A DNA stretch of 60,000 bases from NCBI RefSeq assembly GCF_964355755.1, contig NC_092676.1, positions 3,704,288-3,764,287 of the forward strand, read 5' to 3'. The notes beneath the pieces are model-generated. The model worked only from the letters and a program-made list of their open reading frames with translations. It was not told the DNA's origin and ran no database searches. This DNA comes from Antedon mediterranea. Lineage: Eukaryota; Echinodermata; Crinoidea; Comatulida; Antedonidae. Numbering within the stretch: the first letter of the stretch is position 1; each line of letters starts with the position of its first letter. A program made the translations under genes and the position numbers. Positions 10,967 through 23,469 of this stretch are shown here, piece after piece.

Positions 10967-12341
10967 GTAAAATATCAATTAGCATAAGATGAGAAATAAA
11001 TGTCATTGCAGAAAATTGTATGTATAGTTATTTAGTATAATGTAGACTTTTTTTACCTTTTGAACATTTTATACTTTGTATTTTTAAATGTTCTGTAGGT
11101 ACTGTACATATACTGCTTCTTCTTTGGGAGGTTTTTACAAATAAATAAAATTATTAGATAAATAATAAAAGACTAATATCATTGCATTTTCCATTGTTAA
11201 ACAAATATAGAATTATATTGTGTGTAACATTATGAATGGAACTAACCTTAATGTTATGCTATAGTGTATCCTCCTACACTCACTTGAGCAGTAGGCCAGG
11301 CCCAATGAAATTGGTGGTATATTATTGGTTTATAAATTGAAAATTACCATGGGCTTATCTCCAGGTTGGGCTTACACTTGAATCTAATTATTACTAATAT
11401 CTAATTTGTGCAACAAAATAATTGTGTAGAAAACACATTTTTCAGGATTTCTTCTCAGCGTTAACAACTTTACACCAAAATAATAAAATATGAAGCTTCT
11501 TGATTGGACAGAATGTTGTATTGCAACAGTCATTAAACTTGCTATTGGCAGTTCTTGAAAAAAAAACCGTCTAAACAAATAAGAATAAATTATATTGTTT
11601 AACCAAAAAAAGATTTTCATTTCAAGAAAAGACAATGAAGTATATTTTTACAAAACTAATTCAGTATTATTTCATTTGTATGTATTATTATACAGCATTT
11701 AACAGTCACTTCTTTTGAATGTTTGTTTAGCACAAGCAAACTCATTCCTACACAAATAAAAACCAATAAGTTCACTGAACTAAATACCAGAATTAGAATT
11801 TCAAAACTAATATGATGTACTGAGAACGAATTCCTTTTTAGTATGAAAACAAAACACTTGTTAATGTTATGTTTTTTTATGTAATTGTTACCGGAAAGGT
11901 AATAATTTTTATTGTGAAATGTTTTTTTTTAAATATACTATATATCTTGTAATCGTCAAAGATAGATTTTAAGTCATTTTTTCTTGTACTTGGCTATACA
12001 AAAGTTTAATAGAATGCTGATGTTCATAATAGATTTGAAGAATTGGGAGAAATTATTTTCCTTATTAAAGCAGTGCATATTGCAAGAAAAAACTAAAAAT
12101 ATAACATTTTGTGGGGTGGCAATTGACAAATAATAATAATAAAAACTTACTTATACTCATATATATATTCATATTAATATTTTCATTTAAACTTCAATAA
12201 TTTAAATTTAATTAATTTACCTAATTTAACTTTAATAAAAGGATGAAATGTTTCAATTCTTATTTGGTCATCATTTTCATAATTATCAGAAAAAAAACAT
12301 ACTATTCTATGAAACCTGCATAGGTACAGATATAAAATGTC
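10967..12341. other. A-to-B spacer, unit 2
   Basis: Non-coding copy of the 2278-3640 spacer with small indels, for example a short insert rich in AATTTAA near 12,200. I see no gene. Confidence 0.6.
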
Positions 12342-12374
12342 ATGGTTGAATGGTTTTAACTCTCAGCCAGTCAG
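12342..12374 (+). promoter_or_regulatory. Promoter block, gene B2, CCAAT mutated
   Basis: ATGGTTGAATGG then CTCTCAGCCAGTCAGTG, 323 bases before the B2 start. Here the CCAAT core reads CCAGT, the only A- or B-class copy with that change apart from AGTCAAT in A4. Confidence 0.5.
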
Positions 12375-12696
12375 TGTAAAGTTTTAATATTGTTTTAACA
12401 AAGGAAGTACATATATATATATATTCAAAATCATGCACTCTGGTACGTTATTGTAACACTATTATACAGTAAATACCATAGCACTTGTATAATACTTAAT
12501 AGGAATAACATCAGTTTCACATTCTGAAAAAGTTTCAGCTTAAAATTATTTAAGTATCCAGTACAAAGCCCTAGGAGCCTGTTGGAAAGTTTTAGAAGAA
12601 CATCACACCAGTATTTTGAGTCAGATACAGTGCATCAAGTTGTTTGAAAAGACTTCAATATCTGGTTTACAAGTTTTAATTTTCAACGAAAAAGTT

Positions 12697-14874
12697 ATGT
12701 ATAAATACAGTGTTTGCTTCCTTGTGATGTGGATTGCATTGGTTTCTTCTTTTTGTGAGTTTGTTACTATGCCACCATCAACAGTGAATGTATATCCAGG
12801 TCAGAATGAATGTTTCACTGCCTTGTGTTTTTGGTACCGGTAAATGTTTACATGAACATCAATACACAGTAAAATGGAGTTATTGGCCAGTCAAGTTTGA
12901 AGCTACAGAGATTATAACTATTTCAAATGACAAAAATCTTTTGTTACTAAGTTTTGATAACATTGCTGAAAGTTACTCAATTCAAGGTTATTTCAAGAAT
13001 TTCACACTTTTCATCAAAATACCAAGTTTAATTAATTTTAGATCTTCCAGTGTTAGCAGTCAGTATAGATGTTCTGTGTTTGAGCCAAATGGTAAAGGTG
13101 TCCCTGTTAAAACAGCAACTTCAACTGTCATTATACAGAAACCAAAATTTAGTAATCCAATTTGTGGAATAATCATCACTCTTGTTGTCATTGGACAAAC
13201 ATTATCATTAGAATGTTACTCACCAGTAAGAGACTATGATGTAACAACAATTTTAACTGTAAACAAACAAGTTCTACCTACTTATTATAATGGGGGCATT
13301 GCTTACAACTTGACTGTAACAAAAGAGTACCATAATGCAGTGTTTGTATGTGAATCGAGAAGAAAAGAAACAAATGAGACCAGAAGTTGCTCTGTTGGCC
13401 CACTCACTGTCAACTATAAACCAGAGATTAACATCACACAGATATCACCACTGGAATACATCTGTACTGCAGAGGCTAGACCACCTGTTGATACAACAGT
13501 CTGGATTGTGGAATCTAGTGTTCCAGAAGATCACTTTACTATTTCAAATAAGACTTTGAAATTTATTAAATTGCCAAAAGTTGGTTCTGAAATAACATGT
13601 GAAGCAGGAAATCTTTTGGGAAAAGAATCCAAGTCAATGATCATTCCATTGTTGAACAATAATGATGAAGACAAAATCAGAATTTACATGATCATATTAT
13701 GCATTGTTATAACTAATAACATCATTGTTGCAATTGGCGTTTGCTACCGTAAACATAAAAAGAAACAAAATAATAACATTACTGATGATGACTATGATGA
13801 TACCACTGTTCCTGAAAGGCAAGAAAGACAAGATGAAGATGAAAAATATCAAATAACTGACAAAAGCACCAGTCAACATTACCAATCATTAACATCAGAA
13901 AGATTGGCTACTAAATATGATACCACTTATGAAACTACTCTCACAATTGACAAAGGTCAGAGTGCAAGGGTTATGCCAGATGCTTTTCCATTCATGACCT
14001 CTATTGATGGTGGACAAAAGATAGAAACTGTATATGATACAGCTTATGCTGAATGTGCTGTTAACGAAAAAGATGACAAAAAATATGAAGTCATTCCTGA
14101 TCAGAATGTAGAAAAGACATCTGATGAAGTTTATGTGAATAATCCACATGTCAGGAAACAACAACCTAAAGGACCTGAATGTGATGAACCACAAATAGAA
14201 ATTGTTGTTGACAAACAAGACATCACAAAACATGCTGATGTTGAAAACACTTCCACATCCAGTTCTGTATATGTTAACAATCCACATGTCAGGAAACAAC
14301 AACCTAAAGGACCTGAATGTTATGAACCACAAATAGAAATTGTTGTTGACAAACAAGACATCACAAAACATGCTGATGTTGAAAACACTTCCACATCCAG
14401 TTCTGTATGTTAACAATCCACATGTCAGGAAACAACAACCTAAAGGTCCTGAATGTGATGAACCACAAATAAAAATTGTTGTTGACAAACAAGACATCAC
14501 AAAACATGCTGATGTTGAAAACACTTCCATATCCAGTTCTGTATATGTTAACAATCCACATGTCAGGAAACAACAACCTAAAGGACCTGAATGTAATGAA
14601 CCACAAATAGAAATTGTTGTTGACAAACAAGACATCACAAAACATGCTGATGTTGAAAACACTTCCACATCCAGTTCTGTTTATGTCAATAATCCACATG
14701 TCAGGAAGCAACAACCTAAAGGATCCTGTATGTGATGAACCACAAAAAGAAATTGTTGTTGACAAACAAGACATCACAAAACATGCTGATGTTGAAAATA
14801 CTTCCACATCCAGTTCTATTTATGTCAATAATCCGCATGTTAGGAAACAGCCATCTACAAACATTCAGAAATAG
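12697..14874 (+). pseudogene. B2: three-Ig receptor with six YVNNP repeats, frameshifted
   Basis: The B-class start at 12697 is followed by the signal peptide, but a tandem duplication of AATG near 12,808 shifts the frame inside the first Ig strand and leads to a stop at 12843. From there the rest is open to 14413: V domain (KWSYW, YRCSV), domain 2, domain 3 (ICTAEARPPV), membrane helix near 13,683-13,747, and a tail with KYQIT, HYQSL, VYDTAYAE and KYEVI. The tail then has six YVNNP repeats. A TA loss at about 14,406 and a one-base gain near 14,725 shift the frame within the array; the last copy returns to the B1-like ending PSTNIQK and a stop at 14874. The ectodomain is free of other damage, so the lesions look recent or could be sequence errors in repeats. 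Confidence 0.75.
14132..14850 (+). repeat. B2 tail: six 138-base YVNNP repeats
   Basis: Tyrosine codons of YVNNP start at 14132, 14270, about 14406, 14544, 14682 and 14821, giving an exact 138-base (46-codon) period apart from the two small indels. Copies are nearly identical, indicating recent expansion; B1 has three copies and B3 one. Confidence 0.88.
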
Positions 14875-16534
14875 TGAAAATGGCCATTATTGGACACCCC
14901 ACCACATTGACAGCTGTTTATTGAGACAGCTCCTACACAGGGATGTTGTAATTGCTTTTATACTGGCATTAATTAGTTAATGGATAATATCTATATTTTA
15001 AGTAGAAAAAATGTATGCTCTCAAAAAAAAACTTTTGTTACTTGGTAGAATAATATCTTGTTAAGTAAATAACATGCTGTAAATATGCATTTTCTATTTG
15101 ATGTTCATTAGAATAGTAAATTATTAATTTACTATTCATTGATAATTATGCTTTATAAAGTTTTTAATCCTTAATGTTTTAATCCTTATAATGTTTTTAA
15201 TCCTTATAACATTAACCATGTGATGCCTTTTGGACCAATCATGTTCTTTTATCTACAAAGGCTTGTAATATTACTATATATCACTAGAATAAGTGCATCA
15301 AGTAATTTTGCTGTAAACTAATTTGTTAAATTTAATAAATAAAAGGTTTGCACAGTATATCATAAATGAGCATTTTATTATATAAACTTGTCTGTGTCTT
15401 ACAAAACAATACAAAAGATGTTTTTGTTTGTGCATAAAAGTGAGTATAGCTGTTACAACAGCATTCCTTCCTTCCTGTATGAACAACATTTAAAAACTTT
15501 GAACAAAATACAGACCTGTCAACCACAGAGTTAGAACAATTTAAGTAAGTTATCAAACAAAAAGCATTACAAATTTACACACACAAAATTGGAGAAAAGT
15601 ATGATAAAATAGGGTGAAAATCATATTAGATTGGAAGAATTATCGATTTGTTGGTGACTCAAAATATTTCATGCTTTGTAATATTACTTTTGTGAGGTGG
15701 TTTCCCGATTAATCGTACGATCAAAACGGTACTGGGTATGATCAACTAGCATTCGTGTTCCCACCTAATCATCCACTCATAGAAGTACTGATGAAGATAT
15801 CAATCTGTGGCGACAATAGAATGGACCCGAGACCTGGCTATCTTCGAATTTTAAAGAATAGAAAGTTTTGAAAAATTGTGTTACATGGTAGAAATGTACG
15901 TAGGCTAGTATGATGTGTATGTTTATTGAATGAAATTAAAATTGAAAAAGCCAGCAAACATGAGATCTTTCTTCACATAAAAGTAATCACTATGCTGATA
16001 TTAAAAGATTTGAACAAGGTAACATCTTATAAAAGATTGAGATATAGAGGGCACTTTAATAAACATACTAAAAGGTACATCTATATATAAATTTACGTAA
16101 GGGCAAAATTCGGTAAATCGCGCCTTACTTTTAGAATTTTTACTCGATGGTATGTAAAGTTGGTTCGTACTTTCGGTACTGATTTTAACCACCTGATGTA
16201 ACCCTGTTTACTAATTAAATTAAGTTAGATAATTAGTTATTGACGATTAAAACGAATTTAGGTTCAAAGATTTGCCCCAAATAGGGGTGTTTTCCGATCG
16301 TGGTATACACTGTCTAATGGATGTCCATCTTGAAAAATACCCGCCACAAAAATGCGAGGAGGCTTCGCATTTTTCTATCTCCTCCTACGATAATTGTTTT
16401 TAATAGCTGAAAACCGGTTGAACAGTTTGAGTACAGCATCATAATGTTGAAGACAGGCCGATTTTCTTTAAAAAATACTATTTTGATACATTTAATATAC
16501 GTTTTTACAAATGTATTGATTTGTGATGAATGGA
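14875..16534. other. Spacer after B2 with a dispersed repeat
   Basis: The first 400 bases match the spacer after B1. At about 15,690-15,860 lies a roughly 190-base sequence (with ATCAAAACGGTACTGG and CATAGAAGTACTGATG) that recurs at about 30,605-30,780, so it belongs to a dispersed repeat family. I see no gene. Confidence 0.5.
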
Positions 16535-17058
16535 ACATTCCAAATTATTTGGTTTAACCATACAGGTATAGATTTAGATTTATGGGCCTCCTTGGAGAAT
16601 AAACATAAATAGTATTGCAATGCTGTACAATACTGTTAAGGTATTAACCACTTTTGATCGCAATTTGAATCGCAAATGTCTTACTGTGAGTGTTGGTACT
16701 GTTAGATGTAATATAAAAATATATACAAATAAACTTTATTACTGTGAGTGTGGGTAGGCCCTACTGTTAGATTATAAACATATAATATACAAATAAACAT
16801 TCCAAATTATTTGGTTTAACCATAGAGGTATAGATTTAGATTTATGGGCCCCCTTGGAGAATAAACATAAATAGTATTGCAATGCTGTACAATACTGTTA
16901 AGGTATTAACCACTTTTGATCGCAATTTGAATCGCAAATTTCTTACTGTGAGTGTTGGTACTGTTAGATGTAATATAAAAATATATACAAATAAACTTTA
17001 TTACTGTGAGTGTGGGTAGGCCCTACTGTTAGATTATAAACATATAATATACAAATAA
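16535..17058. repeat. 262-base tandem duplication
   Basis: Two nearly identical copies start with ACATTCCAAATTATTTGG at 16535 and 16797. Each also contains two internal copies of a TTACTGTGAGTGT segment. Non-coding. Confidence 0.85.
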
Positions 17059-18097
17059 ATAAACGTTATTACTGACAGTTGCTTCTCAACGTTTGTATTA
17101 ATTAATAATTTAAAAATATATAAACGTCGTAGTGGTGTATCGTTACATGTACTTTACTATTTCAATCGACTATGACAGTGAGAGTTTTAACAAAGTACCG
17201 TATTAAATCGTAAATGTTTTACTGTATTTAGTGGTATATTATTTATAGGCCTATAAAACATTAAAAACAATATTTCGTTACTGAGTGGATAAGAATATAT
17301 TTTAAAATGTTTCCTCTTTGTACCTATCTTCTTCCCCATCCCTCAACCCTTAATGTTACATACAAAACACAAATTGGGTTTGTTTAAATGAGTCCAAATA
17401 AAAAAAAATTGTTTCTCTCTCGGAAGTAATTCCCAGGGTGCTAATTTTGGTTGACTACATAAATCATTGTGTATATTTATTCGTTTCTGTAAACGACAAT
17501 GTATTATAGTCCTGCGGTACGTACATTTGAAATCTCCATTTTTTTCTCGCTGGAAATACCGTGTATTCGAGAACCATCTGTGGGCACGACCTAGATGGTA
17601 CGCGAGCGAAGCGAGCGTGCCATCTAGTATTATACAATTATACAACTAGATTTTTCTCTATGTGTTGGTATTTATAAAATGATGATTGTTATAGTATTCT
17701 TTGGAAACTTGCTTAATAATAATATAATGAGTATACAGTACTACCTATTTTTAGAGAGGTTCAATTAGAATATATATATTGAATACTATGAATATTGAAT
17801 AAATGACCTAACAAGAAAAAAAAAGAATGGAAGAATAAGAATAAAATGGGTTGAGAACTAAATTTTGTTTATTTAAATTAAATTTAATATCACTTTGGTC
17901 CACAAATATTGTATTCTCTGCGCTTCACTGATGCCGTTTGAAATTTAAATTCGCTCTCCTTTTCACCTAACATTTTACCATTTTTTAACGCCTTTTTTTT
18001 CGTCTCGTGCTGAGTATTGTGCAAGTTGGTTGTTTGGTGTTTATTATTATTTGTCTTTTGATGGTATTTTGCTAGTTTTGCCTGTATTAACTGAACT
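17059..18097. other. Spacer, possibly including the 5' region of a LINE
   Basis: AT-rich apart from a palindromic patch at about 17,589-17,626 (CTAGATGGTACGCGAGCG facing GAGCGTGCCATCTAG). The last 100-200 bases may be the untranslated leader of the LINE that follows. I see no gene. Confidence 0.4.
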
Positions 18098-21074
18098 TTG
18101 GAGTTAGGCCTGGTCACCAAGCCAGCTGTAGGAGCAGGTGTACCTATTTGTGCGCGGTACACTCAGCTAGCCCGTCTCGGTACTGGCATCTCCTCGATGG
18201 CTGTCCGTTACTCTACTGCTGACCTAAAATCTTTCAACCAGGGTAAATGTTTCTACGATAATCCATCTTTCTTCAACATTGCTAAGGAGCTCCTGATATT
18301 GAGAAAACCGAGAGGTTCTCGTGGTGGCAGAAATAAAAGTCGTAAGATTAAAGTCGTTATTGGTTATGGGCGTAGGCCTAGGCCTACCACCATGGCCGCC
18401 CTCAACAAAAGTGGCTCTTCTCCAAATAATCTGGTCACAATCAAACTATGTAGATCAAGAGTTTCCTGTCCGAGACTTTTCCTTGCTAATGCCCGCTCTG
18501 TTAAAAATAAGATTGATGAATTTGAAGCCACCATTTCCAAATTCAAAGTCGATATAGCTGTGTTAACAGAGACTTGGCTGAATGATGCTACTATTGATTT
18601 TGTGAATTGTTCCGGTTTTAAAAAGTTCACGAAGAATAGATGCAACAAGAGAGGTGGTGGTGTTGCTATTTTTGTTGGTGATGATTTTGCCTGTGAATCT
18701 TGCATTGCACATGGTAGCTGTAATTTCGAATGCTTTTGGATAAAGACAACTATTCCAGGCAAGTCAAATCAAGGTAGTCACTTTTAAATTGGAGCTATTT
18801 ATTATCCTCCGTCTGCCGCTAATGCGGATTTGTTGATTGAGCACATTGTTGATACAATTGATAACATTCGTTCTATGGATTTCGCTGCTCCTATTGCTAT
18901 TTTGGGTGACTTTAATGACCTAGATCTAGCTGAGCTGGAAGTGAATGTTGGACTGTCGCAAGTTGTTAACTTCGCTACACGAAAGGATGCCCTGTTGGAC
19001 AAGATATTTTTTAGTCGTGCTGATCTTTACCATCTTCCGCAACACTTAGCGCCACTGGGTCGGAGTGACCATAATGCCATCCTATTGGAACCACTGATTG
19101 AATTACCTCAGCACAAGCGTCTATCAGTGCGTTCTCAGCCATATCGTGACTCCTCTGTTTTGTCCTTTGGTCAATGGGTTACAACCCATGAGTGGAATGA
19201 TGTGCTGAATATTGAGGACGTCAATCGAAAAACCAAAATGTTCTCTTCAATTTTGAATGGTGCTTTTAACAAGATCTTTCCTGTGCTGATTAGGAACAAG
19301 CGCACTGCTGACAAGCCCTGGATGTCCGACAAGATTCGAAAATTAATTGACTCTAGACAAAATTTGTTTCGTAGGTTTGGTAGAACGGATGAGTTGCGTT
19401 CAATTCGCAACTTAGTCCAAGATTGTATTAGAAAGGCTAAAAACAAATATTATTGTAATTCCTTATTAAGTCTTAAACGTAACAACCCTGCCATGTGGCA
19501 TAAAGGTATTAAACAACTATGTAATCTTAAGACTAAAAATACTAATTTCACCTTGCCTGGGCTGTCCAAAGTTGAAACTGCCTCTGAGATTAATGCCCAT
19601 TTCTCTAGTGTTTGTAATTCCATCCCTCCTCTTAATTTAAACGATTTGCCTGCTTATCTCCCAGCCCCTGGGCCACCACCTTTAATATATGCTGGTCAGG
19701 TCCTAAAAGCCCTTTGTAATCTTAAGCCTAACAAAGCTGGCCATCCAGATGAACCCCCTATAAACTATATAGAGATTTTGCTCCTGAACTTGCTGAACCT
19801 GTTGCGGATATCTTCAATCATGCATTGAAGGATGGTGTTTTCCCCGACCTTTGGAAAAGGGCTACTGCAGTTCCCATTCCTAAAACTGTGAATGCTAGTT
19901 CTGTCTCTGACCTTAGACCTATTTCCCTTACCTATATTCTTGCCAGGGTATTTGAATCTTTTACTGTTAAGTGGATTCTTGAAGATATTAAGGGTAAATT
20001 AGATTCTCGTCAATTTGGTAGTAGGAAAAAGGCTTCCTCAACTCACTATCTTGTTAGTCTTATTGACTCTACACTAAAAGATGTTGAGAAGGGTAAATGT
20101 TATGTTAACCTATGTGCCACTGACTTTACTAAAGCTTTTGATCGTGTTGATCATAATGTTATTATTATAAAGTTGATTGAACTGGGTGTGAGGTCGTCCA
20201 TAATTCCCATCGTCTGCAGCTTTCTCACTTCCCGTTCTCTCAACACCAAGTTTGCTGGGATTTTGTCATCTTCCAAGTCACTGACTTGTTGTGTCCCACA
20301 GGGGACATTGCTTGGCCCTGTACTTTTCCTAGTACTGTACTTATTAACGATGCTTGTGTTGATTGCTGCAGACGATGGAAATATGTGGATGACCTCACCC
20401 TTGGGGAGGTCGTTCGCAAAGGTGATTTGCCTTCCATGCAATCCCTGTTAGATGATCTGAGTTTTTGGTGTTCATCCAATAATATGATACCCAAACCCTC
20501 CAAATGCCATATCTTGGTTGTCAATTTTCTTAAGGACAAGTCGGATGATATTATATCGCCTTCTTTTAGTCTGAGTGGTTCCATTTTACAAGTAGTTGAT
20601 CACATGACGCTTCTTGGTGTAATCATTCAAAATGACCTGAAATGGGAACTTAACACTAATAATATTGTGTCTAGAGCTTCTAGACGTTTATTTTCCTTGT
20701 GCATTTTGAAGAAAGCAGGAATCTTAATTAATGACCTGTTGACTGTTTATATGGCGTATATAAGACCTATTTTAGAATATGCTGCCCCTGTTTGGCATGG
20801 CGCTATCACTAAGGACATGTCCAAGTCTATTGAAAAGGTACAAAAGAGAGCATTGCGTATCATGCTAGGTAACAACTATTTGTGCTATGATCATGCATTG
20901 TCTGTTACTGGTTTACCTACTCTTGTTGAGAGAAGAAACAAACTTGTGTTGTCTTTCGGGGAAGGCTTATTAAAATCCGAGCTGTTTAGAGAAATACTTC
21001 CCCCTCTTCATAAGCCAGCTCGGTCTCTCAGATTCAACCGCTTTCTAGAAGTACCTCATTACACAAACCAGTAG
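18098..21074 (+). pseudogene. Decayed LINE endonuclease/reverse transcriptase ORF
   Basis: Jockey/CR1/L2-superfamily type polyprotein. The AP-endonuclease opens with FLANARSVKNKIDEF and TETWL, and shows GDFND and the catalytic GRSDHN. The reverse transcriptase region has AVPIPK, LRPISL, CVPQGTLLGPVLF and YVDDL at 20382. The frame is broken by a TAA at 18785, a frameshift near 19,765 and another near 20,300. The thumb and C-terminal region continue to HYTNQ, where foreign DNA intervenes; the final segment resumes at 24,651. The element is dead. Confidence 0.85.
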
Positions 21075-21342
21075 TGGTGTTAGTAGTCTATGAGTGCTAG
21101 CTTACCTGTATAAACCGACAATAGCCCGTGCTCTCCAGAGGGAGGGCTTAGATACGAAAGTGAAAAGTTCCTAGAACACCCCTGCATTATAATGGACCCG
21201 TCCGCAACCACGCCCTCATGTGGGAACGTACCAACGTACCACCGTCATCATTTTCCGCGTACTTGACTGCGGGGACGGCGGGAGGGAGTTTATACAGGTA
21301 AGCTAGCACTCATAGACTACTAACACCACTACTGGTTTGTGT
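21061..21342. mobile_element. Hairpin derivative of the adjacent DIRS element
   Basis: A 282-base segment whose outer 55 bases are perfect inverted repeats (start ACACAAACCAGTAGTGGTG). The arms include 11 bases that read as LINE coding sequence, then 13 extra bases, then a DIRS-like terminus AGTCTATGAGTGCTAGC. Its interior from 21,096 to about 21,254 is the reverse complement of the right end of the neighbouring DIRS element (about 24,480-24,634). It therefore looks like a rearranged end of the same family lying back to back with the full element. Confidence 0.65.
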
Positions 21343-21461
21343 AGTCTATATCGTGCCTAGCTTACCTGTATAAACCGACAATAGCCAGATTAGCACCGGA
21401 CTAGAACTAGTCGGCGGTGGGAGTAAGTTAACAAAGAGCAGAGCAAGCGAGGTGTACATAC

Positions 21462-22808
21462 CTATAACCTAGGCTTTAGCACCGCTGCTGCTACTGGCGC
21501 CATGGTTGCAGAAATGTCCTTAAATAATGCCCAGTAAACGTAGACTGTGTCCGCCACCATGCCGCTGTCATAATGTCTGATATAGAACCGCCAGCGTACA
21601 ACGCGAAGTGCTGGACGATTCATAAGCGGCCCGAGTCGCTGCCACGACCCAGTTGCAATCGTGGATTTTGCGGCCGGCCGATACGGGGGCACCGATGTGA
21701 CGAATAAGTGAGATATACCCTCTCGCAACGTCTCTGTACGGTGGATGTAGAATTTGAGTGCTCTTACCGGGCACCAGGATGTGTCCTCTACTACCCCCGA
21801 GAATGCGGACATTGATGGAACGAACACAGCCGGCGAAAAATTTAACGTCTGGGACTTGGCCAGTAAGTCCTTCCTGAATAATAACCGGACTCCACCATGC
21901 TCAAATCGTATATGGCCTGGCTCTAGCGTGAGCGCATGTAGCTCGCCTCAGCGTTTACATGAGGACAACGCCACCAGAAACGCTGTCTTAAGCGAGAGAT
22001 TATATAATGAAGCCTTGCTCATTGGCTCAAATGGCGGGCGAGTGAGTGCGGATAGAATGACGTTAACGTCCCAACGTGGAACTAAGACCTTAGACGGAGG
22101 TCGCTCCTGAACATACCGCGTAACAACTGCGTGATTACTGCGGAAGTTGAAAACCGTCGAGCCATCCTTGAATGGCGGCGTAATGGCCGCAATCGCTGAC
22201 CGGTAGCCTGACACCGTGCGCACTTGCAAGCCTGATTCGTACAGGTAATGCAGAAAAGCGCAGATCTGACCCAAGGATATCGCCTTATGGTCTATGTTAT
22301 CTTGTCCGCACCAGCGAAAGAAGTGTCGTAGACGGCTGTTGTAGACAGTGAGAGTCGACTCTCTTCCAGATGATATGCCCGAGTCTCTGAGCTGATCCCT
22401 GACCATGGCCAAACAGTCAGGTTCAGGGATTGTAGGTTGATCGTCGAGAACCTCGCACGATTTTGCGTCAGTAGATCCGCGCGGACCGGAAGACGCAGCG
22501 GGTGATCGTAAAGAAGACTGGCAAGAAGCGGATACCACGCTTGACGAGGCCAGAACGGTGCGATCAACAGAACTCGGCATCGGAAGCGCTGAATGCGAGT
22601 CAGAACTATTGGTATGATCGATATCGGCGGGAACGCGTACGCCCATAAACCGTCCCATGACATGGACAGGGCATCCACCGCCCACGCACGTGCATCCCGG
22701 AATCGACTGCAGAATGTCGGGAGCTGCGTGTTCTCTGACGTCGCAAACAGGTCTATCTATGTGCGGCCGTCCGAAGTGGTCGAATATTTGAGTGGCTATG
22801 CTCGGCAA
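21462..22808 (-). pseudogene. DIRS tyrosine recombinase, frameshifted
   Basis: The N-terminal part (22,808 down to 21,948 region) shows a core-binding helix region with YNSRLRHFFRWC, AFLHYLYESGL and VSGYRSAIAAI, typical of DIRS/XerC-like recombinases. The catalytic part, beginning near LVALSSCKR, is spread over different frames as far as 21,462 (for example SWCPVRALKFYIHRTE). The frame break means no full recombinase can be made from this copy. I could not place all catalytic residues by eye. Confidence 0.65.
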
Positions 22809-22859
22809 CAGACGCCATTCGGTCGGGCGTAAAGCGAGTCGGGACAGCGTGTCCGCGAC

Positions 22860-23291
22860 TCATTCTGGCTGCCCGGAATATGCGATGCAGTCAGCGTTAT
22901 TCTGTGCGCGATGCACCAGTGCATGAGCGTCCATGTGTGGTAGCAAAGAGTCGGAGACTCCGTGCCTCCTTGTCGGTTGATGTACGCGACCACGGTTGTG
23001 TTGTCCGAGCAGACATGGACGTGTGAATTTTTTTATGTTTGGAAGTAGCGCTTTCAACGTTCGGTCTACTGCCCAAAGTTCTAAGAGATTGATGTGGGCT
23101 AACGCCTCCTCGGCACTCCAAACGCCGGAGACGTGACTCTGGTTGGAGCAACCGCCCCAACCCGCTTCGGACGCGTCCGTTTCTATTCGGGTGTCCGGAA
23201 TTGATCTCTGAATTGATCTGCCCACTAACAATCGGCCGTCCGTTAGCCACCATTGGAGGTGCGTTACAATGAACGCCGACATCGGGACCAC
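22860..23291 (-). CDS. DIRS RNase H domain
   Basis: The frame contains ETDASEAGWGG, the usual first acidic position of a retroelement RNase H, then HINLLELWAVDRTL, matching the conserved Glu-containing helix. It follows the reverse transcriptase with a small overlap in another frame, so the polyprotein is frameshifted here. Confidence 0.6.
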   Translation of the reverse strand: MVPMSAFIVTHLQWWLTDGRLLVGRSIQRSIPDTRIETDASEAGWGGCSNQSHVSGVWSAEEALAHINLLELWAVDRTLKALLPNIKKFTRPCLLGQHNRGRVHQPTRRHGVSDSLLPHMDAHALVHRAQNNADCIAYSGQPE

Positions 23292-23469
23292 TTGTCTAAT
23301 GAGTCTGAACCTGGCCGGTAGAAGGCTAACAGATGAACTACAGCGGCTGCATCTGTAGCCGACAAAACGGAACTAGAACTACAAAGCTGGCTAGGAAACC
23401 TAGCGTTCTCAGCCAGTCGTATGCTGTCGGAGCGGAAGCGGTAATCAGGCCTTGTATAGCAGCAAGGGC

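Noticed and set aside
13895-14807. Long minus-strand open frames opposite the B1 and B2 tails
   Set aside because: They mirror the repetitive plus-strand coding sequence and lack signal peptides or domains; they follow from codon bias in the repeat.
21754-22110. Plus-strand frames inside the DIRS element
   Set aside because: The GC-rich recombinase coding strand is the minus strand; the plus frames lack motifs.
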